Positions 31,421 through 43,531 are shown, numbered from the stretch's first letter. The stretch is DNA of 61,000 bases from Cristatella mucedo (GCA_009760855.2 WPIO01000190.1:1-61000); one strand, 5' to 3'. The notes: generated by a model from the letters alone, not told the origin. Numbers and translations: made by a program.

Positions 31421-32159
31421 TCTACACTAGTAGACGATAGTGCCCCGTGTATAGGGTGACTGCGATCGCGACTGATCCTGTTACATTTGGCGAAACTGGC
31501 AAGACCCGAATCGAGATTCCCGGTTTCCTGGAATCCAGAGTGACCTGACTCAATGGGTACGAGTAATAGAAAGGCGGCAGATGGTCGAAGCTCTGCAGAA
31601 ACACTGCCGCACGAGTGGCGGAGGATAGAGGACCGAGTCCGACCAAGTTCCCGGCGAGTTGGACGGGAAGATGAACGCTGAGCGAAACGCTTCGACCTTG
31701 AAGGCAGTGCATCCTCGGAGCGAACGCTTCGCTACTTTATGGACCGAGAAGCGGCTACGGCGAGGAGCGAGAGTGGAAAAAGAAGGTAATAATTATCATA
31801 GAAAGAATACAGTTGCATGGCGCCCTCGGAGAGCTTAGTCTATCTGCTCGGCGAGTGGCGCTGACGGACGGGGATGCGATGCTCAGATGCGCTGCTCTAT
31901 GAGAACGAGGCTCCAGGCAACGAATCGGCTCAGCTATTCCTCCTCTCCCGTTTTTCGGCCGTGTCACGTGGCCGCTGCATTCCCGACCAGTTCTATCAAT
32001 GATCCCATCGCGGCTCCTCTGACGATTCTAGTGGACGATAGGAGCTGCGCAAATACTGTACGGTGGTTTTCTGTGGCATTGGTTAAGATGGCCGAGCGCA
32101 GGTCCAGGGCCCGAGTTCGAGCGTTTGATGTGTGAGCCTGCTGCTTCCCGCCCGCTAGT
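31421..32159. other. intergenic with a decayed LINE/SINE tail
   Basis: No gene recognised. A reverse-oriented tail-like piece ('gcgccctcggagagcttagt') sits at about 31,795-31,855. Confidence 0.4.
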
Positions 32160-32293
32160 ATATGCCCCGCCTGCGGCGGGTGGTTGAACCAAGCAGCCTT
32201 TGACGTTAGCATGTGGCCCACCACAGATACCCGCCTGCGGCGGGTGGTTGAACCAGGCAGCCTTTGACGTCAGCATGTGGCCCACCACAGATG
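32160..32293. repeat. two-copy tandem duplication, about 66-bp unit
   Basis: 'cgcctgcggcgggtggttga' through 'agcatgtggcccaccacaga' is present twice in a row with only a few differences. Recent duplication. Confidence 0.9.
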
Positions 32294-33276
32294 CCACTTA
32301 TCTGTTGTGGTCAGCCCCAGCTCGCATATGTACCCAGCTGGAGAATAAAGAAATAAGAAAGAGAGTCTCGTTCACCACTTCGTTCGCCGCTTGTGTCTTA
32401 GTGTCACCGTGAGACTCCAATAGCGCTGCTGCAGCCGGAGACACAGTATTATAACACGTGCTCTTGCACTTAATAATGATACGGGTCTTTCTTGGGTGGT
32501 TCGAGTCCCTCAGCAGCATTTTCTAATCGCGAAAGCAAGTGATGGCGACTGCCGCACGAAGCTCCTGTGCAGGCCGTTAATCGTTTGAGTATCGACCGTC
32601 CGACCGGCACCTTTGTGTTCCAAGCGGCGTGTAGTGTAGCGAGCGTGTAGAGAAAACCGCTGAATATTGTGAGCGTCGGCGGCCGACCGAGGGAGGGAAA
32701 GCAAAAGCGAGCAGGCGAGAAATCCACCCTATCACCTCCTGCACGAGCGGTTGCGAAGGCCGAGTGTGCGGGAAATGTTTACGGCGCCAGCAAAGAGCCT
32801 CCCGAAAAAAACAGAAGATAAATCAGGACGTGGTCCGGCGTAATCCGGCGCAATCCGCCCAGGAGCGGCGGTCTTCATTTGATATCAGCGACGAGCCGAT
32901 CGAACTAGCCTAAGCGTGAGCGCCGCCCGAGCAGTAAGACTCCCGACGCTCGACGCGACGGAAGAGCGGAAAGAGAGGAGGAAGGAACGAGCGCTGGCCT
33001 CGTTTTCATCATGGGCGCCGTCGCTTACGGCCTAGGTCGGCTCGCCACGCCTTGCAGCCGTCATCGCGTTCGCGTCGGATGCCCGGGTAGCTTCGTCTTC
33101 GCCGGGGGAGGGGCTGCTCCCTACGCCCACGCTAAAGCCAGAGCGACGATCGTCCGCTTTCTCCCAGATTTCCCCGTCGTTTAACGGTGCGGCGACAGCG
33201 GCTGCTGGTGCTGCCTCCGTCGGCTTTGCAGTTGCCGCGGCTGCTTCTCCGGCTCCGGCTGCACGAGACTATATAA
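32294..33276. other. intergenic, nothing recognised
   Basis: GC-rich from about 32,900. No domain in any frame that I can support. Confidence 0.4.
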
Positions 33277-33490
<214 letters not shown>

Positions 33491-34332
33491 CTAGGTGTCG
33501 TATTCCAAAGCGACCTCTCGTTAGACGACCATATCAGCTCCACGGCCAAATCTGCCCATTTTCAGCTTCATAACATTGCTAAAATTCGGGCTTGTTTAGA
33601 TAAGGATACCACGTCCAAGTTGGTCCATGCATTCGTGACATCCCATCTCGACTTCTGCAACTCACTGCTCGCTGGCCTACCGGCATGTGCGATCAGGCGA
33701 TTGCAGCTGGTGCAAAACTCTGCAGCTAGGCTTGTCTGTCGTGAGCGTCGCAGTTGCCACATTACTCCACTTCTCACCGACCTGCACTGGCTACCAGTCA
33801 AGCAACGGATTGAATTCAGGGTTTTGTCGCTCACTTTTAGGTCCCTTCATTCTTTGGCTCCAGCCTATCTCTCCGACATACTCCCCCATCAGGCCAAGCA
33901 TCGTACCACCCGCTTTTCGGAATCCAACAGTCTACCAATACCTCGTACAAACCTTAAATCCTTTGGAGACCGTGCATTTAGCTCGTATGCTCCCAAAGCC
34001 TGGAACTCCCTCCCGACCTGGGTCAGAACATCCCCTGACCTGACCACATTTAAAAGGAACTTAAAAATACACCTATTCAGGACAGCATTTACTGGGTCCC
34101 TGTGATTTGTCCTTGATGTGCTTATGCGTGCTGACACTGTGAATGCTGCCACTAACCACATTTGCATGCTGACCCTGTGCATGTCACCCCTAACCATATT
34201 ATTCATTTTGTTTGTTTTTTCAAGCATGATTTTACTTACCATTCAATTGCATTTCCCTTTGCAGCAAATGTAAAGCGCCTAGAGAGAGATTGAGTTCTCT
34301 GAGGGCGCTGTATCAAGTACATTATTATTATT
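33491..34332 (+). mobile_element. LINE family 1, well preserved 5'-truncated copy
   Basis: One open frame (33620-34105, 161 codons) encodes the C-terminal RT/thumb region with '[20 protein letters not shown]' and ends near 'LFRTAFTGSL'. The 3' UTR, hairpin (AAAGCGCCTAGAGAGAGATT) and (ATT)n follow. It starts immediately after a (TA)n tract and is followed by another to 34,441. Nearest relative is the copy at 50.8-52.1 kb. Confidence 0.9.
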
Positions 34333-34391
34333 ATATATATATATATAGTATATACTAATTATAATATATACTATATAATATATATACATAC

Positions 34392-34441
<50 letters not shown>
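34333..34441. repeat. TA-rich 3' extension of the LINE
   Basis: The irregular TA-rich sequence ('agtatatactaattataata', 'tatatatacatactatat') matches the sequence after the LINE at 51,960-52,060, so it is shared by two LINE copies rather than being an independent microsatellite. Confidence 0.7.
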
Positions 34442-34442
<1 letters not shown>

Positions 34443-35079
34443 GGAGCAATCCATCTCTCAAAATCGCGCTGCGGTTGTACACAAGTAAGGCCGGCGCTAA
34501 TCTATGGCATATAACTCTTCGCTGCTGGCGCCGCGTTGGCAGCGATTTTTACGCCACGATCCGGGCATTTCACAGCAGCTTTTGCCCTGCAACCGTCTTT
34601 GACTCGGAGTTGGGGGGAGGTGCGAGCTCATTCAATCATCTGACCTCAACGTCTGCGTGCAATGCTGGGCTAGCATCATTCCCTGTCTCTGCTAACGCAG
34701 CAGCTCGCTTGCCAGCAGCTGCGGAACGGAAACGATTGGGATCCGCGAAGCGGTTGAGGAGGAGTCTAGAGGGCTAAGAGTAACGTGGCCTCAGCCCGTT
34801 TCAAACTGCCGCGGATAGAGCCGTGGCAGTTCGAAATGATAACGGTGAAGGAGCGAACGAGCAGAGTGCACGCTGCAGAGTTGGCAGCGAGAGCCGAGAG
34901 CAGGAAATGGCTGCCCTGGCTGCCCGACCGCTCAAAGGACAGGCAGGAGCGCCTGCGCCCCGACAGCTCACAGAGGAATGCTTAGTAGTGATAGCCAGGT
35001 CAAGGTCACATAGATGGAGGTGGTCACGTAGTCATGGTGGATTGATTACGTTTCTGGTTCAGGAGCAAGAAAGAGATAA
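34442..35079. other. intergenic, nothing recognised
   Basis: Frames of 65-100 codons without a domain. Confidence 0.4.
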
Positions 35080-35350
<271 letters not shown>

Positions 35351-35404
35351 AGATTGAGTTATTTGAGGGCGCTTTATCAAGTGTATTATTATTATTATTA
35401 TTAG
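35351..35404 (+). mobile_element. LINE family 1, 3' tail fused to (GA)n
   Basis: 'agattgagttatttgagggc' and 'gctttatcaagtgtattatt' form the 3' part of the family tail. The 5' arm of the hairpin runs into the (GA)n tract. Confidence 0.75.
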
Positions 35405-35539
35405 AGACCGAGAGAGAAAGAGAAGAAGAGAGAGAGAGTTCAGCATGCGACATGGCGCAGAGAGGTGAAGTTGGGAGGAAAGCTGAAGGGAAAATAGTGC
35501 AAATGCAAGTGCAACTTAGGCTGTGCTGCTGCTGCTGCT

Positions 35540-35840
35540 GTGATTTGGCGGCTGACCCGGAACCACCTCCGCGGTGATACGGAGTTGCCAGTGGGGCGGG
35601 GCGACCAGGTAGACCGTAGCAGGTCCCTAGAGAGAGTGCCGAGTGAAGAGCAGCTTATAGGCATGCTATATTTGGTGAGCAGTGCAGGCGGGAGCTTCAC
35701 TACGAGTTACTAGAACGACCCACGAAATAAACTGCCGCCGCCGCCGCAGGCTCCTTTTGGCGGCCGTATTGTCGTTGCTTGCAACTGAGCACAACCGGGC
35801 GCGCGACTGCACACTGCAACGCGGCGGCTGCCGCCGCCGC
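35540..35840 (+). repeat. dispersed repeat R4, copy 2
   Basis: Same block order as at 30.8-31.4 kb but without the internal (GA)n expansion: 'gaaccacctccgcggtgata', 'ggcggggcgaccagg', 'gtgaagagcagc', 'gcgggagcttcactacg', 'ccttttggcggccgtattgt'. Confidence 0.55.
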
Positions 35841-36169
35841 CTCTGGGAACGAGCTGGGCGTGAGTGCCGGTGGGGGTGAGGCGGACAGCGAAACAATGCG
35901 GCCGCCGCGGGTGAGATGCGCGCCGCGCAAGAGCAGAGCGCTCCGAAGACAGCTCGACGCCGAGCGGCGCGGCAGCACCCGCTAGACCGGGGCCGCCAGA
36001 GAGTATCGGCCGACCGCTGGAGAACTAATTTGCGAAGCTTCGTCATTTCGCCACCGCCGCACGCACACGCACCGTGCCGCGCCGTGCCCCTCGGTCACAC
36101 GCTCCCCTCAGAACGGCCCAACCGGCTCCGTCCGCCTCCAAGAAACCTTAAATTAAAGTTCGGTTCGCT

Positions 36170-36480
36170 CGAGGCCGCCAGAGGGCGCATCGCGCGAGCG
36201 TCCTCGCCTGCTTATCTTATCAGTCGACTGTTTTCGCGCGACCTGTGGCTCTAGCGCATAAATAGCAGCCATTACCTGCGACACTACAGGTCGCACGCAG
36301 CAGGGCGGTGCGAAGGCGCCGCGCCGCATACCGACACTCTTCACCCGCGGCGCTCGAGCGCTCGCTCGCGGCTGAGCTCCGACGGCGAACGGCGAAGAGG
36401 AGGCATGGAAGAAGCCGAAGCCCTGAGACGAGGAGGAGGAAGCGGCGGCGGCGGAAGTCGGGTGAGAGGGCGCGCGCGCG
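36170..36480 (-). repeat. GC-rich dispersed repeat R5, copy 1
   Basis: Its reverse complement aligns with 54,595-54,890 over about 300 bp: 'gccctctcacccgacttcc', 'cgccgttcgccgtcggagct', 'cgaaaacagtcgac', 'gcgaggacg'. Frames in both copies share a KQST-[DS]-K-x(3)-RGR-x-RD string, so the repeat may contain a degraded coding or promoter segment. Confidence 0.65.
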
Positions 36481-36796
36481 GGCGCGACGGAGCTCTCAAC
36501 TAAATCGACGCTATTTGGCACCCGGCCCCTTCGCGCGCCAGGAACGCATCGTTCGGAAGAGTCGCCTCCTGCTGCCGCTGCCGTGCTCTCCGCTCGCCGA
36601 AGGACCGCCGCGGCCGGCTGCCGTTCGGCGACCTTGACCTCACGTTCTTTCCCTCTCCTTAGCTCGCGGTGACTCTCCCCGCGCCCAGTTGGCTTACGCT
36701 TTTCCCACAGCGGCTTACGTCGACTCCCGCTGGCGTGCCAAGCTGAAGCTGCTGCAACCTACTGCCTGCGCGTCCCGCCGCTATTCCGACGCTACC

Positions 36797-36925
36797 TAGG
36801 CATGGCCCAGGAATAAGGTGCTCGCCTTTGTCAGCCCTCGTCGTGGGCTTAGTTCTCCGGTGTATGTGCAGCACGTGGGTACATATTACGTTCTCTTCTT
36901 GGGGCGCTATATAGCCGCGTGACGG
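36797..36925 (+). mobile_element. tRNA-derived SINE, subfamily B
   Basis: 'ggcccaggaataaggtgctc' and 'gcctttgtcagccctcgtcg' form the head, and 'acgttctcttcttggggcgc' plus 'tatatagcc' form a decayed LINE-type tail. Confidence 0.55.
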
Positions 36926-36962
36926 ATAGAAGGACGGACTTTCTCGTTTTGAATGGTAGACA

Positions 36963-36970
36963 TATATAAT

Positions 36971-37006
<36 letters not shown>

Positions 37007-37262
37007 TACGTGTGTGTGAATGTATGTTTGTATGTGCGCACGCGCGTGTGTGCGTAATTCCGGCAAGATGGCGAACTTCCGTCATACGGAAAGATGGCGC
37101 AGCGTTGTCTTCCGTGACAGAACTACTATTGAAAAGACTTTGACCTTCAAGCGAGTCCACAGGCAGTGAGCTCGCCTATGCACACTCGCGCGCACACACG
37201 CACGCACGCACGCACACACGCACGCACGCACACATGTATATATATATATATATATATTTATA
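36963..37262. repeat. (TA)n/(TG)n/(CACG)n microsatellites flanking an R2 copy
   Basis: TA and GTGT repeats at 36,963-37,055 and CACACG/CACGCA plus TA repeats at 37,180-37,262 bracket repeat R2 copy 3 (37,055-37,180, - strand; 'agcgagtccacaggcagtga'). Confidence 0.85.
37055..37180 (-). repeat. dispersed repeat R2, copy 3
   Basis: On the + strand 'gatggcgcagcgttgtcttc' then 'cgtgacag' is the reverse complement of the 50.6 kb block containing 'gtcacggaagacagcactga'. It lies directly beside microsatellites, as the 50.6 kb copy does. Confidence 0.65.
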
Positions 37263-38924
37263 ATAGTCATGGTTACTCAAACCAAGACTTTGACCTTGCT
37301 AAAGGCAGCCAACCAGATGAAGGTTGAAGGAGTGTGTTGCGAGACTTGCTGCCCAGGAAAGGAAAGACACGCAGGTCCCTTTTCCTTGCGCTTTTAAGCG
37401 CGGTCAATTTTCCGTCGGTCCTGTTGCCTAAGTAACCATTCCTAATCGACCGTCGGTCTCTGTCGGAAAAGCTTTTCCGACGGCCTGGTTCAACTTCTTT
37501 GGAAAAGCCGATGGAAGCCTAGACCGGATGACCAATCAGCTATGCCTTTAGGAGTTTGCGTCCTTAGCTTTATATGTAAATAAAATACGGAGGATGGCAC
37601 GTCTGCGTTTGCTTAGGCTCAGCAGATGAATTCCTGCTTATGGGACAGATTTAGAATAGCAAACATGAGTGCATTGGTAAAGAAGGGGTGATATAGGAGA
37701 TATAGCCGCTACGCCGATCCGTACAGGCGAGCGCGCGCCATTTTCTACCGATCCGATTACTCTGCAATCTTTCGTGCCGAGGGCGGAGCTGTGCGAGCGA
37801 CTGTAACTGAACGGACGGATCAAAAACCGACCTTGTCAAGGGAAGACGAGTCGATGTTAGGCTTAGAGTGCGCCGCGGAGTACTCTCCTGCGTGACACCC
37901 ACACAGGCTGTGGGCTTTTTGGAGTTAAAAGCGGAGGTAAATTACATTATTTTACTTGCAACGATGACATAACTGATAAGAGACAGAAGTTCCGACGGAA
38001 AACGGATGGACGAAAAACCGGCGATGTAAACGGGGTCTGGTATCGCTGTCAGTCATACTCAAAGCTCCACTCCCAGAGTGATCGCAGGTTCGCTGCAAAT
38101 GTTGCACTAGAAAACGGCGAATGCTCACCCGACTGGCTCGGCTTAGCGTCCACATCTATAATCGCCGTCTTCCGTTTGAATGCATTCGGCCTTGCATCAC
38201 TCGCTATGAGCACTCGGAAGATGGTGGCAGCAGCAGGATCGGCCCTCCGGCGTCGGCGCTATCGCAGGGCGTTTCGAGGTAACGAGATAGACTTGTCTGC
38301 CCTTTGTTGGCCTTCCTGATTGGCTGCCTTTTGCGTGAAAAACCTTCCGACGGTGTTAACAGTCGGGCAGAAACGCGTGTTAGTATGCATGTTGCTCAGA
38401 TTCTCAGCCGAAAGCAACGACAGCTTGAGATGCCTGTCGAGGTTCGACATCCGCTGGATCTGGAGATAGACCTGCGCGATAGACGCGTCGCTCGCTAGCT
38501 AGTCGCTATGCTCGCGGGCTTCACTTCAAATGAGTAGCCTAAAGCGTCCGGCTTCTTGTCCGTCTACCTCTCTCCGACCCGGCGCTGCATGCGGAGCTGC
38601 TTCGTAGCCAGTCGAAAGCTCCGGAAGTCTTTCGGAAGCTCGAAGCCGGAGCCGGAAGCTCTAGAGAATCAGCGATCTTAAGAAGGAATTGGTGTGTACA
38701 TGGGAGAGTGTACGCGTGAGAGAGATAGAGAGCGACGGAAATAAATTGCAAAGATTCGAGAGAGACGGACGGACAGATATAAGAAGGAGAAGATGACGAA
38801 AGAGCGACGACCTCGAGGCAGACAGAACACCGGCACAGGCAGCTAGACAGGCATAGAAAGGAAGCCAGCGATTGCCATAGATAGGATAATATATGAATAA
38901 AGAATATAGGAATGGAAAAATATA
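37263..38924. other. intergenic, nothing recognised
   Basis: Short frames on both strands. A palindromic-looking TCGGAAAAGCTTTTCCGACGG lies at about 37,462-37,482. No gene supported. Confidence 0.4.
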
Positions 38925-39440
38925 TATAATAATAGTGTACTTGATAAAGTGCCCTCAGAGAACTTAATCTCTTTCTAGGCGCTTTACATTTGCTGCAAAG
39001 GGAAATGCAATTGAATGGTGAGTAAACTCATGCTTGAAAAACAAACAAAATCAATAACATGGTTAGGGGTGCCATGCACAGGGTCAGCATGCAAATGTGG
39101 TTAGTGGCAGCATGCACAGTGTCAGCACGCATAAGCACGCGAAGGACGAATCACAGGGACCCAGTAAATGCTGTCCTAAATAGGTGTGTTTTTAAGTTCC
39201 TTTTAAATGTGGTCAGGTCAGGGGATGTTCTGACGCAGGTTGGCAGGGAGTTCCAGGCTTTGGGAGCATACGGACTAAATGCGCGGTCTCCACAGGAGTT
39301 AAGGTTTGTACGAGGTATTGGTAGACTGTTGGATTCCGAAAAGCGGGTGGTACGATGCTTGGCCTGATGGGGAAGTATGTCGGAGAGATAGGCTGTAGCA
39401 ATAGAATGAAGGGACCTAACAGTGAGCGACAAAACCAATA
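38925..39440 (-). mobile_element. LINE family 1, 3' third
   Basis: From the left: (ATT)n, hairpin, 3' UTR, then the RT C-terminal segment in a - strand frame (39438-39151, 'LPIPRTNLNSCGDRAFSPYA'). The copy ends at about 39,438, much shorter than the copy at 33.5 kb. Confidence 0.85.
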
Positions 39441-40082
39441 TGAATAGAGAGACCGACTGTAAAGATCAAAAATACATAGACATGCGGACCAAACAACGCA
39501 GACCCTGGATAGTGATAGGGAGAATAAAATAAATGGATGAAAATGAAAAGGGAAGAGGAGGAGGAGGAGCAAGAGCGGAGAGCAAGAAGAGGAAACAGAA
39601 GGGTGGGACATTAGGTGACAGACTTGCTCAATCAGCCTCGCTTACAGGTGCGACTAGCGGCCAGCCCTTCGCCCCGGCTGTGGGCTGGCTATTCAGAATA
39701 GCAAGTGGCCGAGAGAGCAGGGCGGTGAAAATGGGCGTTTTACGGTTCGCCGATTGCTGAGCGATGGGTGCGTACCTGCAATGACTTTTTTTTTGAAAAA
39801 CCGCTCTGCACAGTATTTTTTCGCTGCTCGCTGCTAAATCGTCTTGTCCCTTGTGTGTACAGAACTCGAGGAAGGGTCGGCATGGCCTTCGGTTCAAAAT
39901 CTATTTGTGATTCGCAATCCACACCATCGAAAGAAGCAGAAGCAGAGTACATAGTGAAAGCGAGAGTGAGAGGAGAGCAAGTGGACGAAATATGTGAATA
40001 TACAGAGATGTAAGAAAGGTGGATAGAGCGTGGATAGAGCGAGAGTTCAGTGATTGATTAATAGGCAGAGGGTTTGAGACAG

Positions 40083-40084
<2 letters not shown>
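39441..40084. other. intergenic, nothing recognised
   Basis: GA-rich low-complexity stretches near 39,535-39,600. No gene supported. Confidence 0.4.

Positions 40085-40173
<89 letters not shown>
40085..40173. repeat. (TA)n microsatellite
   Basis: Perfect AT dinucleotide repeat of about 90 bp. Confidence 0.97.
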
Positions 40174-40175
<2 letters not shown>

Positions 40176-40635
40176 GAGAGAGAGAGACAGGGAGAAAAAG
40201 AGTGGGGTGACGGAGATCATTAGGCGTCTGAGGAAATATGGGAAAACTACAAAGATAGGGACAATTAAAAGAAATCCAAGAAAATTCTCGTGAAAGGATG
40301 TAGCAACCTACGGCAACCTTTAGCATCTCAATATACAAAGACCGGTAACAACGAATCTTTGCTGGTGGGAATGGAACTGGTAACCAATCGGAGCGAGAGA
40401 AGTGCTTCAGCTTCATGTTAACTTCATGCCACAAATGAGACTTTCTAAAAGAAACTACAACATTCCCTAACGATTCCATCACTTCCAATTAGATACAAAC
40501 CTGAAACCAGTCCGAATCGGCCTAACACCACCGTTCCACTGCCAATGCTGGAAACTGATGCGGATTCTGTTTTGCTTTACGCTTTCTGCATATGCGCCCC
40601 TCCTGTGTAAATAGGTCAGGGATCTACGGTTAACG

Positions 40636-43053
40636 ATGCATCTTGATCTCCTTTTCTTTCAGAGTAAACGAGCTGCTGGCAGCCGTGGCGGTCGAGAGGC
40701 CGAGAAGCTATGGCGGGCGCTCGCCTGCATTTTCATGTTCGTTTCGGTCGCAATCGGTGTCACATTTGCGATCTACGCATCGTCGCTGCCCGCAAAGCAC
40801 GTCTTTCCTGAGCAAGCGTCATCCTCGCTGCCACCGCCGACGTGCGGCGCCAGCGGCGGCGGCAGCGGTCCGACTCTCACTCCGGCGGCCAAGCTCACTC
40901 GAAACCGATCGAACGGTGTCTACGGCGGGCTGAGCGAGAACGACTACATCGCGATCACCGACTTCCTTCTCGGTCGCAGCGAGCTGAACTTGACGTCCAG
41001 CTTGAAGGCCACGCTCAATTCCAACTACATATTCATGGTGGAAGACCACCTGCCGCCGAAGAGCGACGCTCTCGCCTATGTGGAGGGCCGATCGTCGGCG
41101 AGCCCCGAGCGTCGAGCCAAGGTCGTCATCTTCCACGGTGCGACGCACCCGAAGACGGTCAGGGAGTACCTCGTATCACCGCTTCCCAACCCCTCCAATG
41201 TCGTTGCTCTGGATGCGCCGATTCCGTGGAGGGCAAGGCCCGTCGATGAAATGGTCGAGCAGCCGGCAATAGACTCGTTCCTTCAGCGAGAGCTTCGAAG
41301 CGCGAAAGAGCTGCTCAGGAGCAGCTTCGGCCAGTGGATTGGCGACGGCTGCGGCGTCGCGTGTCTCTTCTCAGCTGCTATCCCGCGAGTCAGTCCCGAT
41401 TCGGACGATCGACTGCTCTACGTGCCAGTTTACCTAAATTCGGCGAGCGTTGAGGGCTACTATCTGTACCACATGCCGCTTCAGATCGTTCTTCGCGCCA
41501 CCGACGTCTCCGATCGCTTCGATCTCAAGTACATCTACTACGACCATCGGCGCTACGACTCCGTCGCCGCGCTGCTCGACGCCATCTCGTCGGGTGCGCT
41601 CCAGCCGCTGAAGCCGTTCGCCACTGATCGACTTCGCGGTCGCTACGCGTCGCCGAGGAGGCGCGGCCCGAACGTCAATCCGGGCGGCGTCAAGCCTCCA
41701 GTGCAGCATTTGCCGCAGGGTCCGCGCTTTACACTTGACGGCCGTCACGTCGATTATCTGAGTTGGTCGTTCGATGTGTACTTTCGAACGACAAGCGGTC
41801 TGGCACTGCACAACGTCAAGTACGGCCAGCAGAGCATCGCCTACGAGATCAGCATGCAGGACGTGGTCGTCTTGTACGGCGGTGTCGAGCCATACAACTT
41901 CTTCCAGTCGTTTTACGACAGCGGATTCTCGCTGGGAGGCCGAAACCTGCCACTGATGCGAGGGGCCGATTGTCCGTCCGACGCGGTCTATCTCGACAAT
42001 TACATTCTGACTCACGCTCACGCCAAGCCTCGACGGCTGAAGGACGCCGTCTGTATTTTCGAGCAGAGGAACTCGGTGCCTCTGCGACGTCACTACTCAG
42101 AGAACTTCTTTGACGGTACGTACAACTTCGCCTTCAGCTTGCCCGACAATGTGCTCATCGTCCGACAAATCCTGACAATCTGGAACTACGACTACATATT
42201 CGACTACGAGTTCCATCAGAACGGTGTTATTGAGACGAAAGTGTCGTCGTCGGGTTATATCATCGTCACCAACTCGCGGGACCGACGCTACGGCTATCCA
42301 ATCGAGGAAACCGTACGTGCACTCGCCAACGTGCACTCACACATGTTTAACTTTCGCTACGATCTCGACGTCGCCGGCCGAAAGAACCGTCTGACATCAA
42401 TCAGGATCGAGCTGGAAAGCACGTCGAATCCGGTTATGGCCGGCCAGTTCAAGCAGGCGGTCGTGGCAGAGAAGAGGGCGAGAACGGAGCGCGAATCGCT
42501 AGTGCCATTTGACTTCTCACAGCCGCAGTATTACACCGTTCAGAGTGACGGAGAGCGAAACGCGGCGGGTCAGCCGAAGGGCTACCGCATTCAGTCGAAC
42601 CACTTTGCCCACGCGCTCCTGCCCGACGACAACCCGCAGATGAGGGCAGCGTCGTGGACAAGAACCAAGATGGCCGTCACCAGGTACAAGGATGACGAGC
42701 GAAGCACGGCTTCGCTGTACACGCAGGCCGATCCGAAGCGTCCGGTCGTGGACTTCAAGGAGTTCTACGCCGACGACGAGTCGATCGACGGCGAAGACAT
42801 CGTGGCTTGGGCGACGGTCGGCATGCACCACATCCCGTCGCTCGAGGACGTGCCGGTGACGACGACTCCCGGGCGGACGCTGTCCGTCGCGCTCGTGCCT
42901 TTCAACTTCTTCGACGAGGACCCGTCGATCGGGTCGAGCGATGCGTTCGTCGCGTTGAAGAGCGACAAAGGCGAGCCGACTGCGGTATTTGCCCACCTCA
43001 ACAAGACGGAGCCGTGCTTGCTAGTCGAAGGCGACGTCTCCCTGCGAGTGTAG
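40636..43053 (+). CDS. Copper-containing primary amine oxidase, membrane-anchored (copy C)
   Basis: Third full-length amine oxidase, clearly diverged from A and B. Numbering counts from the ATG at 40636. It has a signal-anchor at about 29-49, D2/D3 domains, and a catalytic domain with Asp428 (FYDSGFSLG), TPQ-precursor Tyr518 (WNYDY, nt 42187-42189), His567 and His569 (VHSH) and His732 (MHHIP). The active site is complete, so deamination of primary amines at the cell surface is expected. The first nine codons are probably intronic: a strong 3' splice site (pyrimidine tract CTCCTTTTCTTTCAG) ends at 40662. Coding from 40663 would be phase 0, 16 codons before the conserved WRA motif, matching A and B. 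A short first exon upstream probably supplies the start. Potential N-glycosylation sites include NLTS near 117. The truncated copy at 45.8-47.1 kb is its closest relative. Confidence 0.94.
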   Translation: MHLDLLFFQSKRAAGSRGGREAEKLWRALACIFMFVSVAIGVTFAIYASSLPAKHVFPEQASSSLPPPTCGASGGGSGPTLTPAAKLTRNRSNGVYGGLSENDYIAITDFLLGRSELNLTSSLKATLNSNYIFMVEDHLPPKSDALAYVEGRSSASPERRAKVVIFHGATHPKTVREYLVSPLPNPSNVVALDAPIPWRARPVDEMVEQPAIDSFLQRELRSAKELLRSSFGQWIGDGCGVACLFSAAIPRVSPDSDDRLLYVPVYLNSASVEGYYLYHMPLQIVLRATDVSDRFDLKYIYYDHRRYDSVAALLDAISSGALQPLKPFATDRLRGRYASPRRRGPNVNPGGVKPPVQHLPQGPRFTLDGRHVDYLSWSFDVYFRTTSGLALHNVKYGQQSIAYEISMQDVVVLYGGVEPYNFFQSFYDSGFSLGGRNLPLMRGADCPSDAVYLDNYILTHAHAKPRRLKDAVCIFEQRNSVPLRRHYSENFFDGTYNFAFSLPDNVLIVRQILTIWNYDYIFDYEFHQNGVIETKVSSSGYIIVTNSRDRRYGYPIEETVRALANVHSHMFNFRYDLDVAGRKNRLTSIRIELESTSNPVMAGQFKQAVVAEKRARTERESLVPFDFSQPQYYTVQSDGERNAAGQPKGYRIQSNHFAHALLPDDNPQMRAASWTRTKMAVTRYKDDERSTASLYTQADPKRPVVDFKEFYADDESIDGEDIVAWATVGMHHIPSLEDVPVTTTPGRTLSVALVPFNFFDEDPSIGSSDAFVALKSDKGEPTAVFAHLNKTEPCLLVEGDVSLRV
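40648..40662 (+). promoter_or_regulatory. 3' splice site of amine oxidase C
   Basis: CTCCTTTTCTTTCAG is a near-ideal pyrimidine tract plus AG. The downstream frame is open and aligns with the corresponding point in copies A and B. Confidence 0.7.
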
Positions 43054-43429
43054 GAGCCGGCAGAGACCGCGAGGGCATACTTTTTTACTTACTTCCTTTT
43101 TTATGTCGTTACATATTATAAAATGTATTGCCGATTTGCAATCACGTGAGTGGTTTAGTGAACCTAATGCTACTGTTCTCTCCCTTACGAATGACGCCAG
43201 AGGTGCTGTCATAGAAACGTTCGCCGTCAAACTCGCTTGCCAAAAGACCTTAGCTTGTCAACCGTAACAGGCCGTAACATATGCTAGCTGCTGCGTAACA
43301 TATGTAAGAACCGGTTGCCATTGCTGTGTGTGCAGCTTTGCGAAAATATGGCCTGAGAGGTGGTACTGGTGTTCGGCACATGGTCCCAGGATCAGAAACC
43401 AGCGACAGCTTAATCTGTCATTTTCTCGG
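43054..43429. other. 3' flank of amine oxidase C
   Basis: AT-rich 3' UTR-like sequence. ATTATAAA at about 43,115 is only a weak polyadenylation-signal candidate. Confidence 0.4.
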
Positions 43430-43484
43430 CCTCTCCCTCTCTCTCCCTGTGTATCTCTCTTCTCTATCTCTCTCGCTCTCTCTC

Positions 43485-43531
<47 letters not shown>

